DNA from: Propionicimonas paludicola
GTDB taxonomy: Bacteria; Actinomycetota; Actinomycetes; Propionibacteriales; Propionibacteriaceae
NCBI RefSeq assembly: GCF_002563675.1
Contig: NZ_PDJC01000001.1
Span: 992,001-1,056,000 of the forward strand
DNA: 64,000 bases
Direction of reading: 5' to 3'
Program-made: the position numbers and the translations under genes
In this document: positions 18,061 to 26,813 of the stretch, one piece after another
Layout of the letters: each line of letters opens with the position of its first letter
How positions within the stretch are numbered: position 1 is the first letter of the stretch
The notes under the pieces: generated by a model
The model's database searches: none
The model's input: the letters and a program-made list of their open reading frames with translations, nothing else
What the model was told of the DNA's origin: nothing

Positions 18061-18864
18061 ATGTCCGGCATGGTCTATCAGGAGTTCGGCGAGGGCGTCC
18101 CGCTGATTGCGGTGCACGGCTGGCCGGTGGATCACCACATCGTCCAGGGCTGTCTGGAGCCGATCTTCGAGGCCCGGCCCGGCTATCGCCGCATCTACCC
18201 CGATCTGCCCGGCCAGGGCGCCTCGTCCGGCGCGGGAGTGGCCAGCTCCGATGACGTGCTGGACGCCCTGGACGCCTTCATCGAGGAGCAGGTTGGCCAG
18301 GAGCCGTTCCTGCTGGTGGGGGAGTCCTACGGAGGCCTGCTGACTCGCGCCATCGTGAACCGCCGGCCCGACCAGGTGCGTGGCGTTGCGCTGATCTGCC
18401 CTTCGGTGGCCCTCCCGTACACCGAGCGGACGGTGCCTGCGCTGCAGGTCCTGCGCCGACAGCCGGGGGCGCTGGACGGCCTGTCCGCGGAGGTGGTCGA
18501 GAACTTCACTGCGCTGGCCGTGGTGCACACCGCTGAGGCCGTCCGCCGCTTCCTGGCCGATGTTCAGCCCGGCCTGGCCGCCGCCGACCCCGAGACGGTC
18601 CAGCGAGTGGAGGCCAAACTCATCCTGAGCGTCGACCCGGACCGTGACCAGCCGGTGTTCGACGGACCGTCCCTGATCCTGCTCGGACGCCAGGACAACG
18701 CGGTCGGCTATCGCGATCAGCTGCCGCTGTTGGAGCGCTACCCGCACGCCTCGCTGGCCGTGCTGGACGTGGCCGGCCACAACCTGCAGATCGAGCAGCA
18801 GACCCTGTTCGCCGCGCTGGTGAACGAGTGGCTGGATCGGGTGGAGGCGGACGATCAGGGCTGA
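18061..18864 (+). CDS. Alpha/beta-fold hydrolase, probable SOS-regulated gene
   Basis: 267 aa, single-domain soluble alpha/beta hydrolase. HGWPVDHH near residue 19 supplies the oxyanion region. GESYGG holds the nucleophile S89, and the acid and base are likely D212 (GRQDN) and H240 (VAGHN), a complete triad in standard spacing. The substrate is unknown; proline-iminopeptidase, lactonase or esterase roles all fit the fold. AAGGAG is five bases before the ATG. It is separate from rlmN and has its own LexA-box promoter, which suggests induction by DNA damage. I know of no characterised SOS hydrolase of this type. Confidence 0.85.
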   Translation: MSGMVYQEFGEGVPLIAVHGWPVDHHIVQGCLEPIFEARPGYRRIYPDLPGQGASSGAGVASSDDVLDALDAFIEEQVGQEPFLLVGESYGGLLTRAIVNRRPDQVRGVALICPSVALPYTERTVPALQVLRRQPGALDGLSAEVVENFTALAVVHTAEAVRRFLADVQPGLAAADPETVQRVEAKLILSVDPDRDQPVFDGPSLILLGRQDNAVGYRDQLPLLERYPHASLAVLDVAGHNLQIEQQTLFAALVNEWLDRVEADDQG

Positions 18865-18900
18865 GCCACGGTTTGCCGGTGGCATCGGGTTGGGTGCACC

Positions 18901-18933
18901 ATGGCATCCGTATCCCCGATCGATCGAGGTTGA
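18901..18933 (+). CDS. Possible first leader peptide upstream of ABC-F gene
   Basis: ATG followed by nine codons and TGA (MASVSPIDRG). It ends one base before the ATG of the second short frame, and its last codons contain the GAGG that would serve that frame. There is no convincing ribosome-binding site of its own. It is listed because of its position in the leader and could be chance. Confidence 0.25.
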   Translation: MASVSPIDRG

Positions 18934-18934
18934 G

Positions 18935-18973
18935 ATGTACGCAGACTCCAGTTCAGCTGCCACCCAGCGCTGA
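18935..18973 (+). CDS. Leader peptide (uORF) of ABC-F gene
   Basis: A 12-residue frame, MYADSSSAATQR, with GAGG five bases before its ATG. It stops seven bases before the first of two mutually exclusive hairpins and 54 bases before the ABC-F start. This is the arrangement of ribosome-mediated attenuators that control antibiotic-resistance ABC-F and erm genes. Translation is not demonstrated. Confidence 0.5.
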   Translation: MYADSSSAATQR

Positions 18974-18979
18974 CCTGTC

Positions 18980-19023
18980 GAGTCCTTCCGGACTCCGGGC
19001 GCAGCGCGCTGATCGAGGAGTCC
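18980..19023 (+). promoter_or_regulatory. Two mutually exclusive hairpins, putative translation attenuator
   Basis: Segment 1 GAGTCC (18980-18985) pairs with segment 2 GGACTC (18990-18995). Segment 2 GGACTCC (18990-18996) pairs perfectly with segment 3 GGAGTCC (19017-19023), which contains part of the ribosome-binding site GAGGAG (19015-19020). An inner GCGC-AGC-GCGC stem (18999-19009) can stack in the 2:3 form. The 1:2 fold leaves the site free and the 2:3 fold hides it. Confidence 0.6.
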
Positions 19024-19027
19024 GTAC

Positions 19028-20623
19028 ATGCCTTATCCCACAACCGTCCTTGAGGACGTGTGTTTCGCCTGGCCGGACGGCCGGGTGGTGCTCGATGCAG
19101 CCTCGGCCAGCCTGAGTGGCCGAGCCGGCCTGATCGGGGCCAATGGCGCCGGGAAGTCCACCCTGCTGCGGCTGATCGCCGGTGAGTTGCACCCCGACTC
19201 CGGCCGGCTCCATGTGGCCGGACGAGTGGGCGTGCTGCCCCAACACCTGGTCCTCCAGACCGAGCGACGAGTGGTGGACCTGCTCGGCTTCGGGCTCCAA
19301 CTCGATGCGCTGCGTGCCATCGAGGCCGGCTCTACCGACCAGCTCCACTACGACCAGCTGGGCGATGCCTGGGACGTCGAGACGCGAGCCACCGCCGCGC
19401 TGGCGGCGGCCGGGCTGGACCGGCTGGGGCTGGATCGCTCGGTCGGCACGCTGTCCGGCGGTGAGGCCATGCTGGTGGCGATCACCCGGCTGCGTGCGTC
19501 CGGTCCGGCGTTGGCGCTGCTGGATGAGCCGACCAACAATCTGGACGCCCAGGCCCAGGGCGCCCTGCGCGAGGTGCTCGCCGACTGGCCCGGCTCATTG
19601 CTGGTGGTCAGCCACGACCTGCCGCTGCTGCGCACCGTGGAGCAGACCGTCGAACTAGACCAGGGCCGGCTCACCGTCTACGGGGGCGGCTACGACGAGT
19701 TCCGCGCACAGCGAGAGCGGGAGCAGACTGCGGCAGCGCAGGCGGTGGCCACCGCCCGTCAGGTGCTGCGGACCGAGCAGCGCCAGCGGATCGAGGCCGA
19801 AACCCGGCTGGCCCGTAGTGCTCGCAAGGGACGCACGGACCGGGCTAACGCCACCTTCATCGGTGCCGTGGCCGACGAGCGCCGCCGACAGGCCCAGCAG
19901 ACCGCCGGCAAGGTCCGCGGCACTCTGGACGACAAGGTGCGTCAGGCCGAGGAGCGACTGGCCCAGGCTGAGCAGCAGCTGCGTCCGGTCACCGAACTGA
20001 GCGTCGAGCTGCCCGATCCGCGGCTGGGTGCCGGGCGACGGCTGGCCGAACTGCGCGATCCCGAACGTAGCTGGATCATCGCCGGCCCACAGCGAGTCGC
20101 GCTGACCGGTGCCAACGGGGTCGGCAAGACCCGGCTGCTGGAGACCCTCTTCGAGCCCAGCCGGGACTCGGCGCTGCAGGCGCGTCCGCTGGCCGAGCGG
20201 ATCGGCTATCTGCCGCAGCGCCTCGACGACCTGGACGACCAGGCCTCCGTCCTGGAGAACGTGGCCACCACGGCGCCGCGACGCACGCCCGGCGAGATCC
20301 GCGCGCAACTGGCCGGCTTCGGGCTGCGCGGCTCGGCCGTGGAGCGGCCGGTGGCGACCCTGTCGGGAGGGGAGCGGTTCACCGTAGTGCTGGCCCGGCT
20401 GCTGCTGGCCGATCCGGCACCCCAACTGGTGGTGCTGGACGAGCCGACGAACAATCTGGATCTGCAGCGCATCGACGGCCTGGTCGCCGCCCTGAACCGG
20501 TACCGGGGTGGGCTGCTGGTGGTCAGCCACGACCCGGAGTTCCTGGACCGGATCGGGATCGATACCTGGCTGGAGGTGGTGGCCGGGCCGGACGGGCCGC
20601 GGCTCGAGCAGCGCTGGGGCTGA
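19028..20623 (+). CDS. ABC-F family ATPase (ribosome-associated)
   Basis: 531 aa with two ATP-binding domains and no membrane segments, the ABC-F layout. Domain 1 has GANGAGKST (residues ~38-46), LSGGE and DEPTNNLD. A basic coiled linker (~residues 230-320, rich in Arg/Gln/Glu) follows. Domain 2 has a Walker [14 protein letters not shown] and [12 protein letters not shown] proteins enter the ribosomal E site to rescue stalled or drug-bound ribosomes; some are housekeeping (EttA, Uup) and some confer resistance. The attenuator-like leader argues for an inducible, resistance-type role, but this is inference. GAGGAG is seven bases before the ATG. It is convergent with the LOG-type gene. Confidence 0.88.
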   Translation: MPYPTTVLEDVCFAWPDGRVVLDAASASLSGRAGLIGANGAGKSTLLRLIAGELHPDSGRLHVAGRVGVLPQHLVLQTERRVVDLLGFGLQLDALRAIEAGSTDQLHYDQLGDAWDVETRATAALAAAGLDRLGLDRSVGTLSGGEAMLVAITRLRASGPALALLDEPTNNLDAQAQGALREVLADWPGSLLVVSHDLPLLRTVEQTVELDQGRLTVYGGGYDEFRAQREREQTAAAQAVATARQVLRTEQRQRIEAETRLARSARKGRTDRANATFIGAVADERRRQAQQTAGKVRGTLDDKVRQAEERLAQAEQQLRPVTELSVELPDPRLGAGRRLAELRDPERSWIIAGPQRVALTGANGVGKTRLLETLFEPSRDSALQARPLAERIGYLPQRLDDLDDQASVLENVATTAPRRTPGEIRAQLAGFGLRGSAVERPVATLSGGERFTVVLARLLLADPAPQLVVLDEPTNNLDLQRIDGLVAALNRYRGGLLVVSHDPEFLDRIGIDTWLEVVAGPDGPRLEQRWG

Positions 20624-20625
20624 AC

Positions 20626-21714
20626 TCAGCCGATCAGGGCCGGGATCTCGGCAACGTCGTCGATCAGGTGGATGGACCCGGCCAACGGGCGACCGGTGGC
20701 CAGCGCGGCCAGCAGCGGCCAGGCCGGGACAGTGCGGGTCCAGTACTCGACCCCGACCAGGATCAGCGGCGCGACCGGGCCGGTGTGGGCGTAGTAGCGC
20801 GGGGTCACGGCCTGGAAGATCTCTTGGACGGTGCCGGCCGCTCCGGCCAGGCAGACCAGGCCGGCCGAGGCATGCCGCAGCAGGACGTCCTCGCGGATGG
20901 CGTTGGAGAACAGCTTGGCCGAGCCGACGCAGAACACATTGGGCGGCTCGTGGCCGTACAGCCAGGTGGGTACTCCGAAGCTCGGTCCGGGCAGATCCTG
21001 GCCCTCGGTGACCGCGAAGGCCGCTCGGGCCCACTCCTCGATGCTCTCGCCGAAGCTGGGCACCACCGCGAGCGCGGCGACCGCCCGCTCAAGATCGGCC
21101 TCGGGCGGGAGCGCGGCGCCGAGGTTGACCGCTTCCATGGCGCCGGGACCGCCGCCGGTGAGCACGGGATGGCCGACGGCGACCAGCGAGCGGCCCAGCT
21201 GAGCGGCCGCGGCATAGTCAGCGCTGCCACGCTCCAGCGCGTGTCCGCCCATCACCCCGACGGCGCCCGCCAGCGCCAGATCGTCCAGGGCTTCGGTGAT
21301 GGCGTGGTCGTGCAGCGTCATGGCCAGCTGGCTGGTCAGGCTGCGTTGGGTGCCGACGTGGCGCCACCAGCGGTAGGTCCGGGCGTCCAGCGTGTAGCGG
21401 TAGCCGCGGTCCAGCCCGGCGTAGAGCTCGGCGGGCCGGTACAGCCCGGTCCGGTACGGCTGGAACGGCAGGTCGGGCAGCGTGGGAAAGACCAGGGCGC
21501 CTCTGGCCTCGATAGCCGCCTCCACGCCCGATCCGAAGCGGCAGCCCAGGAAGACCGCCCGGGTCACATCAACGGCAAGCAGGGCATCGCTGCGTGCGCT
21601 CAGATCCAGGGATTGCAGGTAGCACCCGGCCAGCGAGCCGCTGGCCACCTGGGCGTCGAACTGGGCGATGGTTTCGATCTCAAGATCGTCCGCCGACTGC
21701 GAGCTGTGCTGCAC
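20626..21714 (-). CDS. LOG-family-like Rossmann protein with divergent motif
   Basis: 362 aa from the GTG at 21714, which has GGAGG four bases upstream; a TTG at 21738 would add eight residues. The C-terminal two thirds form a LOG/lysine-decarboxylase-like nucleotide fold: [12 protein letters not shown], then [16 protein letters not shown], then [12 protein letters not shown] where the classical PGGxGTxxE is expected. The GT and E are kept but PGG has become GAA. LOG enzymes release cytokinin-type bases from nucleotides or hydrolyse AMP; activity here is uncertain. The N-terminal ~70 residues ([23 protein letters not shown]) look like a few pentapeptide-type turns, which is unusual. Confidence 0.7.
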   Translation of the reverse strand: MQHSSQSADDLEIETIAQFDAQVASGSLAGCYLQSLDLSARSDALLAVDVTRAVFLGCRFGSGVEAAIEARGALVFPTLPDLPFQPYRTGLYRPAELYAGLDRGYRYTLDARTYRWWRHVGTQRSLTSQLAMTLHDHAITEALDDLALAGAVGVMGGHALERGSADYAAAAQLGRSLVAVGHPVLTGGGPGAMEAVNLGAALPPEADLERAVAALAVVPSFGESIEEWARAAFAVTEGQDLPGPSFGVPTWLYGHEPPNVFCVGSAKLFSNAIREDVLLRHASAGLVCLAGAAGTVQEIFQAVTPRYYAHTGPVAPLILVGVEYWTRTVPAWPLLAALATGRPLAGSIHLIDDVAEIPALIG

Positions 21715-21819
21715 CCCGCCTCCGTTCAGCCATGCCAATTGCCCCTGAGTGCACCCTATCCGGGTGGCCGGCGGACGCTAGGCTGCACTGGTGCCTGTTC
21801 AGCAAGGAGTCGGTGGCGG

Positions 21820-22971
21820 ATGCGTCAGGTAGTCATTCTGGGGAGCACCGGATCGATCGGGACCCAGGCGATCGAGGTGATCTCCGAACGTCCTGAGCGC
21901 TTTGAAGTGGTCGGACTGGCGGCCGGGGGCAACTCGGTCGAGCTGCTGGTCAGCCAAGCCAAGCACCTGCATCCGGCCGTGGTCGCCGTGAGTGACACCG
22001 CGGCCGCTGACCGCGTCGCCGAGCAGTTGCCGGGAGTCGAGGTCCTGGCCGGACCCGATGCCGCCACAATCCTGGCCGCACGGTCATGTGACGTGGTGCT
22101 GAACGGCATCACCGGGGCTGCCGGCCTGGCGCCCACCTTGGCCACCCTGGGTGCCGGCACCACATTGGCCCTGGCCAACAAGGAGTCCCTGGTGATCGGC
22201 GGACGCCTGGTCACCGAGGCCGCTGCGCCCGGCCAGATCGTCGCCGTCGACTCCGAGCATTCGGCCTTCGCGCAGGCGCTGCGCGCCGGACGGGCGGATG
22301 AGGTTCGTCGGCTGATCCTGACGGCGTCCGGTGGCCCGTTCCGCGGCCGCAGCAAGGCCGAGCTGCGCGACGTCACCCCGGATCAGGCAATGGCTCACCC
22401 CACCTGGGCGATGGGACGAGTGATCACCATCAACTCGGCCACCTTGGTCAACAAGGGGTTGGAGCTCCTGGAAGCCGGCCTGCTCTACAACGTGGACCTG
22501 GATGCGATCCAGGTCGTGGTGCACCCGCAGTCGATCGTCCACTCGATGGTCGAGTTCCACGACGGCTCGACGATCGCCCAGTGCTCGCCTCCGGACATGA
22601 AGCTGCCGATCGCGCTCGGTCTGACCTGGCCGGAACGGCTCGCCGATGCGGCGCGGCCCTGTGACTGGACCTCGGCGACCAGCTGGACCTTCGAGCCGCT
22701 GGACAGCGAAGCCTTCCCGGCTGTCGAGTTGGCCCGGCGGGCCGGCAAGGCCGGCGGCACCGTCCCGGCGGTCTACAACGCGGCCAACGAGGTCTGCGTG
22801 GACGCCTTCTGCGCCGGTGATTTGGACTTCAGCGGCATAGTCGACGTCGTGGCGGACGTGGTGGCCGAGCAACTCGCGAACCCGGTGGCCGCCGAAATGA
22901 GCGTTGCGTCGGTGCTGGCAGCTGACTCCTGGGCCAGGACCGCGGCAGCACAGCGGATCAAGGAGCGGTGA
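21820..22971 (+). CDS. dxr: 1-deoxy-D-xylulose 5-phosphate reductoisomerase
   Basis: 383 aa NADPH-dependent enzyme making 2-C-methyl-D-erythritol 4-phosphate, the committed step of the MEP isoprenoid pathway. [12 protein letters not shown] is the NADPH-binding loop, [11 protein letters not shown] and DSEHSAF carry metal- and substrate-binding residues, and the flexible loop reads [27 protein letters not shown] at 21804-21809 lies ten bases before the ATG at 21820. Its stop overlaps rseP (TGATG). Another MEP gene, ispG, lies about 4 kb downstream. Confidence 0.96.
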   Translation: MRQVVILGSTGSIGTQAIEVISERPERFEVVGLAAGGNSVELLVSQAKHLHPAVVAVSDTAAADRVAEQLPGVEVLAGPDAATILAARSCDVVLNGITGAAGLAPTLATLGAGTTLALANKESLVIGGRLVTEAAAPGQIVAVDSEHSAFAQALRAGRADEVRRLILTASGGPFRGRSKAELRDVTPDQAMAHPTWAMGRVITINSATLVNKGLELLEAGLLYNVDLDAIQVVVHPQSIVHSMVEFHDGSTIAQCSPPDMKLPIALGLTWPERLADAARPCDWTSATSWTFEPLDSEAFPAVELARRAGKAGGTVPAVYNAANEVCVDAFCAGDLDFSGIVDVVADVVAEQLANPVAAEMSVASVLAADSWARTAAAQRIKER

Positions 22972-24260
22972 TGGAGCTACTGGCCACGGTGGGCTTCGCG
23001 ATCGGCTTCTTCGTCCTGATCATGGCCTCGGTCGCGCTGCACGAGATCGGGCACATGGTGCCGGCCAAGCTGTTCGGGGTGCGAGTGCCGCAGTACTTCG
23101 TCGGCTTCGGCCCCCGGATCTGGTCGACGGTCCGCGGCGACACCGAGTACGGCCTGAAGTGGTTCCCGCTGGGTGGCTACGTCCAGCTGCTCGGCATGTA
23201 CCCGCCGCGCCCGGACGGCAGCTTCCGGCGCACTCGGCTCTCGGAGTTCGCCGACGATGCCCGGGCCTATGAGTGGACCCAGATCTCCGAAGAGGACGTG
23301 GCCAACCAGCGGCTGTTCTACCAGAAGAAGACCTGGCAGAAGCTGATCGTGATGGCCGGCGGTCCGGCCATGAACCTGTTGATCGCCTTCGTCCTGATGT
23401 TCGGGGTCACGGCCGGCTATGGGGTGTACCGCCCGCAGACCACGATCTCCTACGTCCAACCCTGCGTGATCGCCGACCCGACCCGCACCACCTGCCTGCC
23501 CAGCGATCCGCCCTCGCCGGCGGCCGCGGCCGGGCTGAAGGTGGGCGACCAGATCGTCGAGTTCAATGGCGTGACGATCAGCTCCTACGCCCAACTGAGC
23601 TCGCTGATCCGGAGCAACCTGGACGGGCCCGCGCAGCTGGTCGTCGAGCGCGATGGCCAGCGGGTGACGCTCACGCCGGTGCACACCATCGTCACCTCGG
23701 TGGCCGATCAGCTGGATCCGAGTCGCAAGGTGCAGGCCGGCCTGATGGGGATCCGTCCGACTCAGGTCCTGACCAAGGGTGGGCCGGTCGAGGTCCTCTC
23801 CGACATGTGGACCCTGACCCAGCAGAGCGTGGTGGCCCTGGTCCAGTTCCCGGTGAAGGTGTGGCACGTGGTGGCCGGCCTGGTCACCGGGCAACCGCGG
23901 GACATCAGCGACCCGATCAGCATTCTGGGCGCCAGCCAGGTGGCCGGTCAGGTGGTCGCCTCCGGTGAACTCGACACCGGCGCCAAGGTGGCCAGCTTCG
24001 CCTCGCTGCTGGCCTCGGTGAACCTGTTCCTGGCGCTGTTCAACTTCGTGCCGCTACCTCCGCTGGACGGTGGCCACATTGCCGGTGCCCTGTACGAGGG
24101 TGCTCGTCGTGGCCTGGCCAAGCTCTTCCGACGGCGGGATCCGGGCTACTTCGATACCGCCAAGCTGCTCCCGATCGCCTACGGCGTCGGTGGCCTGCTG
24201 CTGATCAGCGGAGTCGCGCTGATTCTGGCCGATCTGATCAGCCCGGTGCGGCTGTTCTGA
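22971..24260 (+). CDS. rseP: Site-2 membrane metalloprotease RseP/Rip1
   Basis: 429 aa intramembrane M50 protease that cleaves anti-sigma factors in regulated proteolysis. HEIGH at residues 24-28 lies in the first membrane helix. A PDZ domain (GLKVGDQIVEFNGVTISS) sits in the extracytoplasmic loop, and FNFVPLPPLDGGH near residue 360 supplies the third zinc ligand. The ATG at 22971 overlaps the dxr stop by one base and follows AAGGAG; GTG 22968 would be too close to that site. The dxr-rseP pairing is conserved in actinobacteria. The 3' end overlaps the convergent MocR gene by 23 bases. Confidence 0.94.
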   Translation: MELLATVGFAIGFFVLIMASVALHEIGHMVPAKLFGVRVPQYFVGFGPRIWSTVRGDTEYGLKWFPLGGYVQLLGMYPPRPDGSFRRTRLSEFADDARAYEWTQISEEDVANQRLFYQKKTWQKLIVMAGGPAMNLLIAFVLMFGVTAGYGVYRPQTTISYVQPCVIADPTRTTCLPSDPPSPAAAAGLKVGDQIVEFNGVTISSYAQLSSLIRSNLDGPAQLVVERDGQRVTLTPVHTIVTSVADQLDPSRKVQAGLMGIRPTQVLTKGGPVEVLSDMWTLTQQSVVALVQFPVKVWHVVAGLVTGQPRDISDPISILGASQVAGQVVASGELDTGAKVASFASLLASVNLFLALFNFVPLPPLDGGHIAGALYEGARRGLAKLFRRRDPGYFDTAKLLPIAYGVGGLLLISGVALILADLISPVRLF

Positions 24261-25620
24261 TCGCTGTGGCCAGCGCCATGACGGCGCTGTCGACCATGCG
24301 GTCGGGGAGATTGCCGTAGCCCAGAACCAGGGTCGGCCGGTCGTGCGCCGGGACGAGTCGGCAGGCGGCGAGATCCATCACGCGCACGCCGGCCTCGGCT
24401 GCCACTGCGGTGACCATGGCAGCTGAGCTCTGCTCGGGCAGTACCACCAACAAGTGCAGACCGGCGGCCACTCCGCTCACCCGGCACTGGGGTAGCCGGC
24501 GGGCGATCGCCGACACCAGGAGATCCCGGCGGACCCGGTAGCGGCGTCGCGCCTGGCGCAGGTAGCGGTCGTAGCTACCGCTGCGCAGGAATCGGGCCAG
24601 CGCCAACTGGTCCAGCACGCCGACCTCGGGAACCGTCTGGGTGAGTCTGGTCGACCATTGCGGTGGAGCGGCGATCCACCCGATCCGGACGGCCGGGGCC
24701 AGGGTCTTGCTCACCGACCCGAACAGTGCCACCCGGTTGGGAGCCAGCCCCTGAAGGGTGCCGATGGGCCTGCGGTCGTAGCGGAACTCGGCGTCGTAGT
24801 CGTCCTCCAGAAGCAGCCCGTCCACCCGTTCGGCCCAGGCCAGTGCGTCCGCCCGGCGCTGGGAGCTGAGGACGGCACCGGTGGGGAAGTGGTGGGCGGG
24901 GGTGAGTGCGGCCAGGTGCAGGCCGTCGTCGAGCTCGTCGGTCCGTGCACCATGTCTGTCGACCGGCAAGCTCACCGGCTGCAGGCCGGACGATGCGATC
25001 GTGGCCCGCAGTCGAGCCCAGCCGGGATCCTCGACCGCGATCCGATCGTGCTGGCCGGCGAGCAGCCGGGCCATGGCGGAGACCCCTTCGCGGACACCGG
25101 TGGTCACGATCACGTTGTCGGGTGCCACCGTGGCCCCACGCACCCGGCCCAGGTAGTCGGCCAATGCCTCGCGCAGCGCTGGATGGCCGCCGGCCGGGGC
25201 ATAGCCCAGGTCGGAGTGGGGTGCCTCCGTCAGTGCCTTGTGCCAGGCCCGGGCCCACCCGGCCCGGGGAAATGCGCTCAGGTCGGGCAGGCCCGGTCCC
25301 AGGTCGTAACGCACCGGTGCCGAGTGGGTGGTCTTCTGCGCCCGGGCCGGCGGGCGGGCCATCGCCGAGCGCACCTTGGTGCCGGCGCCGGCGTGTGCCT
25401 CCAGATAGCCCTCGGCGACAAGCTGCTCATAGGCCTGGGTCACCACCCAGCGGGAGCAGCTCAACTCCGCTGCGAGCTCCCGGCTCGGCGGCAGCGGCGC
25501 TCCGTCGCTCAGCTGACCGTCGCGGATCGCCGTGCGGATCGCCATGGCGAGTCGGGCGTGCCGGGGTCCGTCCCCGGCGACCATCCGCTCCTGCCACAGA
25601 TTGGTCTGGGATCTGCTCAC
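24238..25620 (-). CDS. MocR/GabR-type transcriptional regulator (GntR wHTH + aminotransferase fold)
   Basis: 460 aa. The N-terminal GntR-type winged helix (residues ~10-80: LWQERM, LPPSRELAAELSCSRWVVTQAYEQLVAEGYLEA) is fused to a fold-type I aminotransferase domain. That domain has VIVTTGVREGVSA, the aspartate of EDPGW, LLEDDYDAEFRYD and the PLP lysine in FGSVSKTLAPAVRIGW. Such regulators sense PLP or amines and often control an adjacent divergent gene, here the aldo/keto reductase. The start is GTG 25620, directly beside a 9+9-base inverted repeat; upstream starts would run through that operator into the reductase. PdxR-like control of vitamin B6 genes is one possibility but no pdx genes are nearby. 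Confidence 0.88.
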   Translation of the reverse strand: MSRSQTNLWQERMVAGDGPRHARLAMAIRTAIRDGQLSDGAPLPPSRELAAELSCSRWVVTQAYEQLVAEGYLEAHAGAGTKVRSAMARPPARAQKTTHSAPVRYDLGPGLPDLSAFPRAGWARAWHKALTEAPHSDLGYAPAGGHPALREALADYLGRVRGATVAPDNVIVTTGVREGVSAMARLLAGQHDRIAVEDPGWARLRATIASSGLQPVSLPVDRHGARTDELDDGLHLAALTPAHHFPTGAVLSSQRRADALAWAERVDGLLLEDDYDAEFRYDRRPIGTLQGLAPNRVALFGSVSKTLAPAVRIGWIAAPPQWSTRLTQTVPEVGVLDQLALARFLRSGSYDRYLRQARRRYRVRRDLLVSAIARRLPQCRVSGVAAGLHLLVVLPEQSSAAMVTAVAAEAGVRVMDLAACRLVPAHDRPTLVLGYGNLPDRMVDSAVMALATAIRTAAPG

Positions 25621-25650
25621 AGCATTGGATAGTAGAGCCAGTCCAATGCT
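25621..25650. promoter_or_regulatory. Inverted-repeat operator between MocR gene and reductase gene
   Basis: AGCATTGGA (25621-25629) and TCCAATGCT (25642-25650) are a perfect 9+9 inverted repeat with a 12-base spacer, centres 21 bases apart (two helical turns). It fills the divergent intergenic region, starting one base from the MocR start codon and ending 16 bases before the reductase ATG. This is the expected place for autoregulation and control of the reductase. Confidence 0.65.
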
Positions 25651-25666
25651 CCGGAAGGATCGAGTC

Positions 25667-26668
25667 ATGGACACTCTCAGGTCACTGCGCCCGCTGGGCA
25701 CTTCTGGAATCGAGGTCAGCCCGATCGGGCTGGGTTGCTGGGCGATCGGCGGCCACTTCACCTTGGACGGCAAGCCGGACGGCTATGGCGTTGTCGACGA
25801 CGACGAGTCGGTACGGGCGATCCAGTGCGCCATCGAGCGAGGGGTGACCTTCTTCGACACCGCGGACGCCTATGGCACCGGGCACAGCGAGGAGGTGCTC
25901 GGCCGGGCGGTGGCCGGAGTGCGCGATCAGATCGTGATCGCCACCAAGTTCGGGTTCGTCCCGGATCCGGCAACGCAGGCGGTGGTGGGCGTCGACACCA
26001 GCCCGGGCTACCTCCGGCGGGCGCTGACGGCCTCGCTGCGCCGACTCGGCACCGACTACGTCGATCTCTACCAACTCCACGTCGGCGACCTTCCACAGGC
26101 GCAGCTGGATGACGTGTTCGGCGCGCTCGACGAGCTGCGTCGCGAGGGGCTGATTCGCAGCTACGGCTGGAGTACCGGCAATGTCGAACTCGTCCGCACG
26201 GTGGCCCCGCGCTGGGATCTGGCCGCCGTGCAGTGCGAGCTCAACGTGCTGCACGACCAGCCGGATCTGCTGGACGCCGCTGCCGGCCACGGACTGGCCG
26301 CCATCGCCAACATGCCGCTGGCCATGGGCCTGCTGTCGGGGAGGTATGTGGCGACCTCGAAGCTGTCCGACCAGGACGTCCGTGGAAGCGGGCACTCCTG
26401 GGTGCGCTATTTCACCGACGGACGTCCCGATCCGGTCTTCCTGGCCTGGCTGGCCGCCGTGCGCGAGGTGCTCACCAGCGGCGGTCGCACTCTGGCCCAG
26501 GGCGCTCTGGGCTGGGTGCTGGCGCGCGCCGATCACACGGTGGCGATTCCGGGCTTCAAGAACCGACGCCAGGCCGCAGAGAACGCGGACGCCCTGGCGC
26601 TGGGGCCGCTGGATCCGGCGGCCATGCGGCAGATCCAGCAACTGCTGGACGAGCTGGGAGCCGTCTGA
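25667..26668 (+). CDS. Aldo/keto reductase
   Basis: 333 aa NADPH-dependent (beta/alpha)8-barrel oxidoreductase. The catalytic tetrad is visible: Asp and Tyr in FFDTADAYGTGHSEEVLG, Lys in IATKFGF and His in LYQLHVG. A cofactor-binding segment near the C-terminus reads VAIPGFKNRRQAAENADAL. The substrate is unassigned. Pairing with a PLP-binding MocR regulator raises the possibility of a pyridoxal or aldehyde reductase, which is inference only. ATG 25667 has AAGGA seven bases upstream; ATG 25646 lies in the operator and is less likely. A hairpin terminator follows. Confidence 0.88.
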   Translation: MDTLRSLRPLGTSGIEVSPIGLGCWAIGGHFTLDGKPDGYGVVDDDESVRAIQCAIERGVTFFDTADAYGTGHSEEVLGRAVAGVRDQIVIATKFGFVPDPATQAVVGVDTSPGYLRRALTASLRRLGTDYVDLYQLHVGDLPQAQLDDVFGALDELRREGLIRSYGWSTGNVELVRTVAPRWDLAAVQCELNVLHDQPDLLDAAAGHGLAAIANMPLAMGLLSGRYVATSKLSDQDVRGSGHSWVRYFTDGRPDPVFLAWLAAVREVLTSGGRTLAQGALGWVLARADHTVAIPGFKNRRQAAENADALALGPLDPAAMRQIQQLLDELGAV

Positions 26669-26719
26669 AGGAGTCGCGGACCCGCAGAGGAGACCCAGTC
26701 GGATTGCGTACTTTGGGGG

Positions 26720-26742
26720 CCTGGGAGCACTGCGCTCCCAGG
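26720..26742 (+). terminator. Hairpin terminator after the aldo/keto reductase gene
   Basis: CCTGGGAGC (26720-26728) and GCTCCCAGG (26734-26742) form a perfect 9-bp stem with a five-base loop, 51 bases after the stop. There is no U-tract. It separates the reductase from ispG. Confidence 0.65.
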
Positions 26743-26813
26743 TCGCCAGGTTCCTTGAGTAGGCTTACTGGCGGCCGGTCGATACCGGCTGATGCTGAAC
26801 GAACGAGGAGTCG

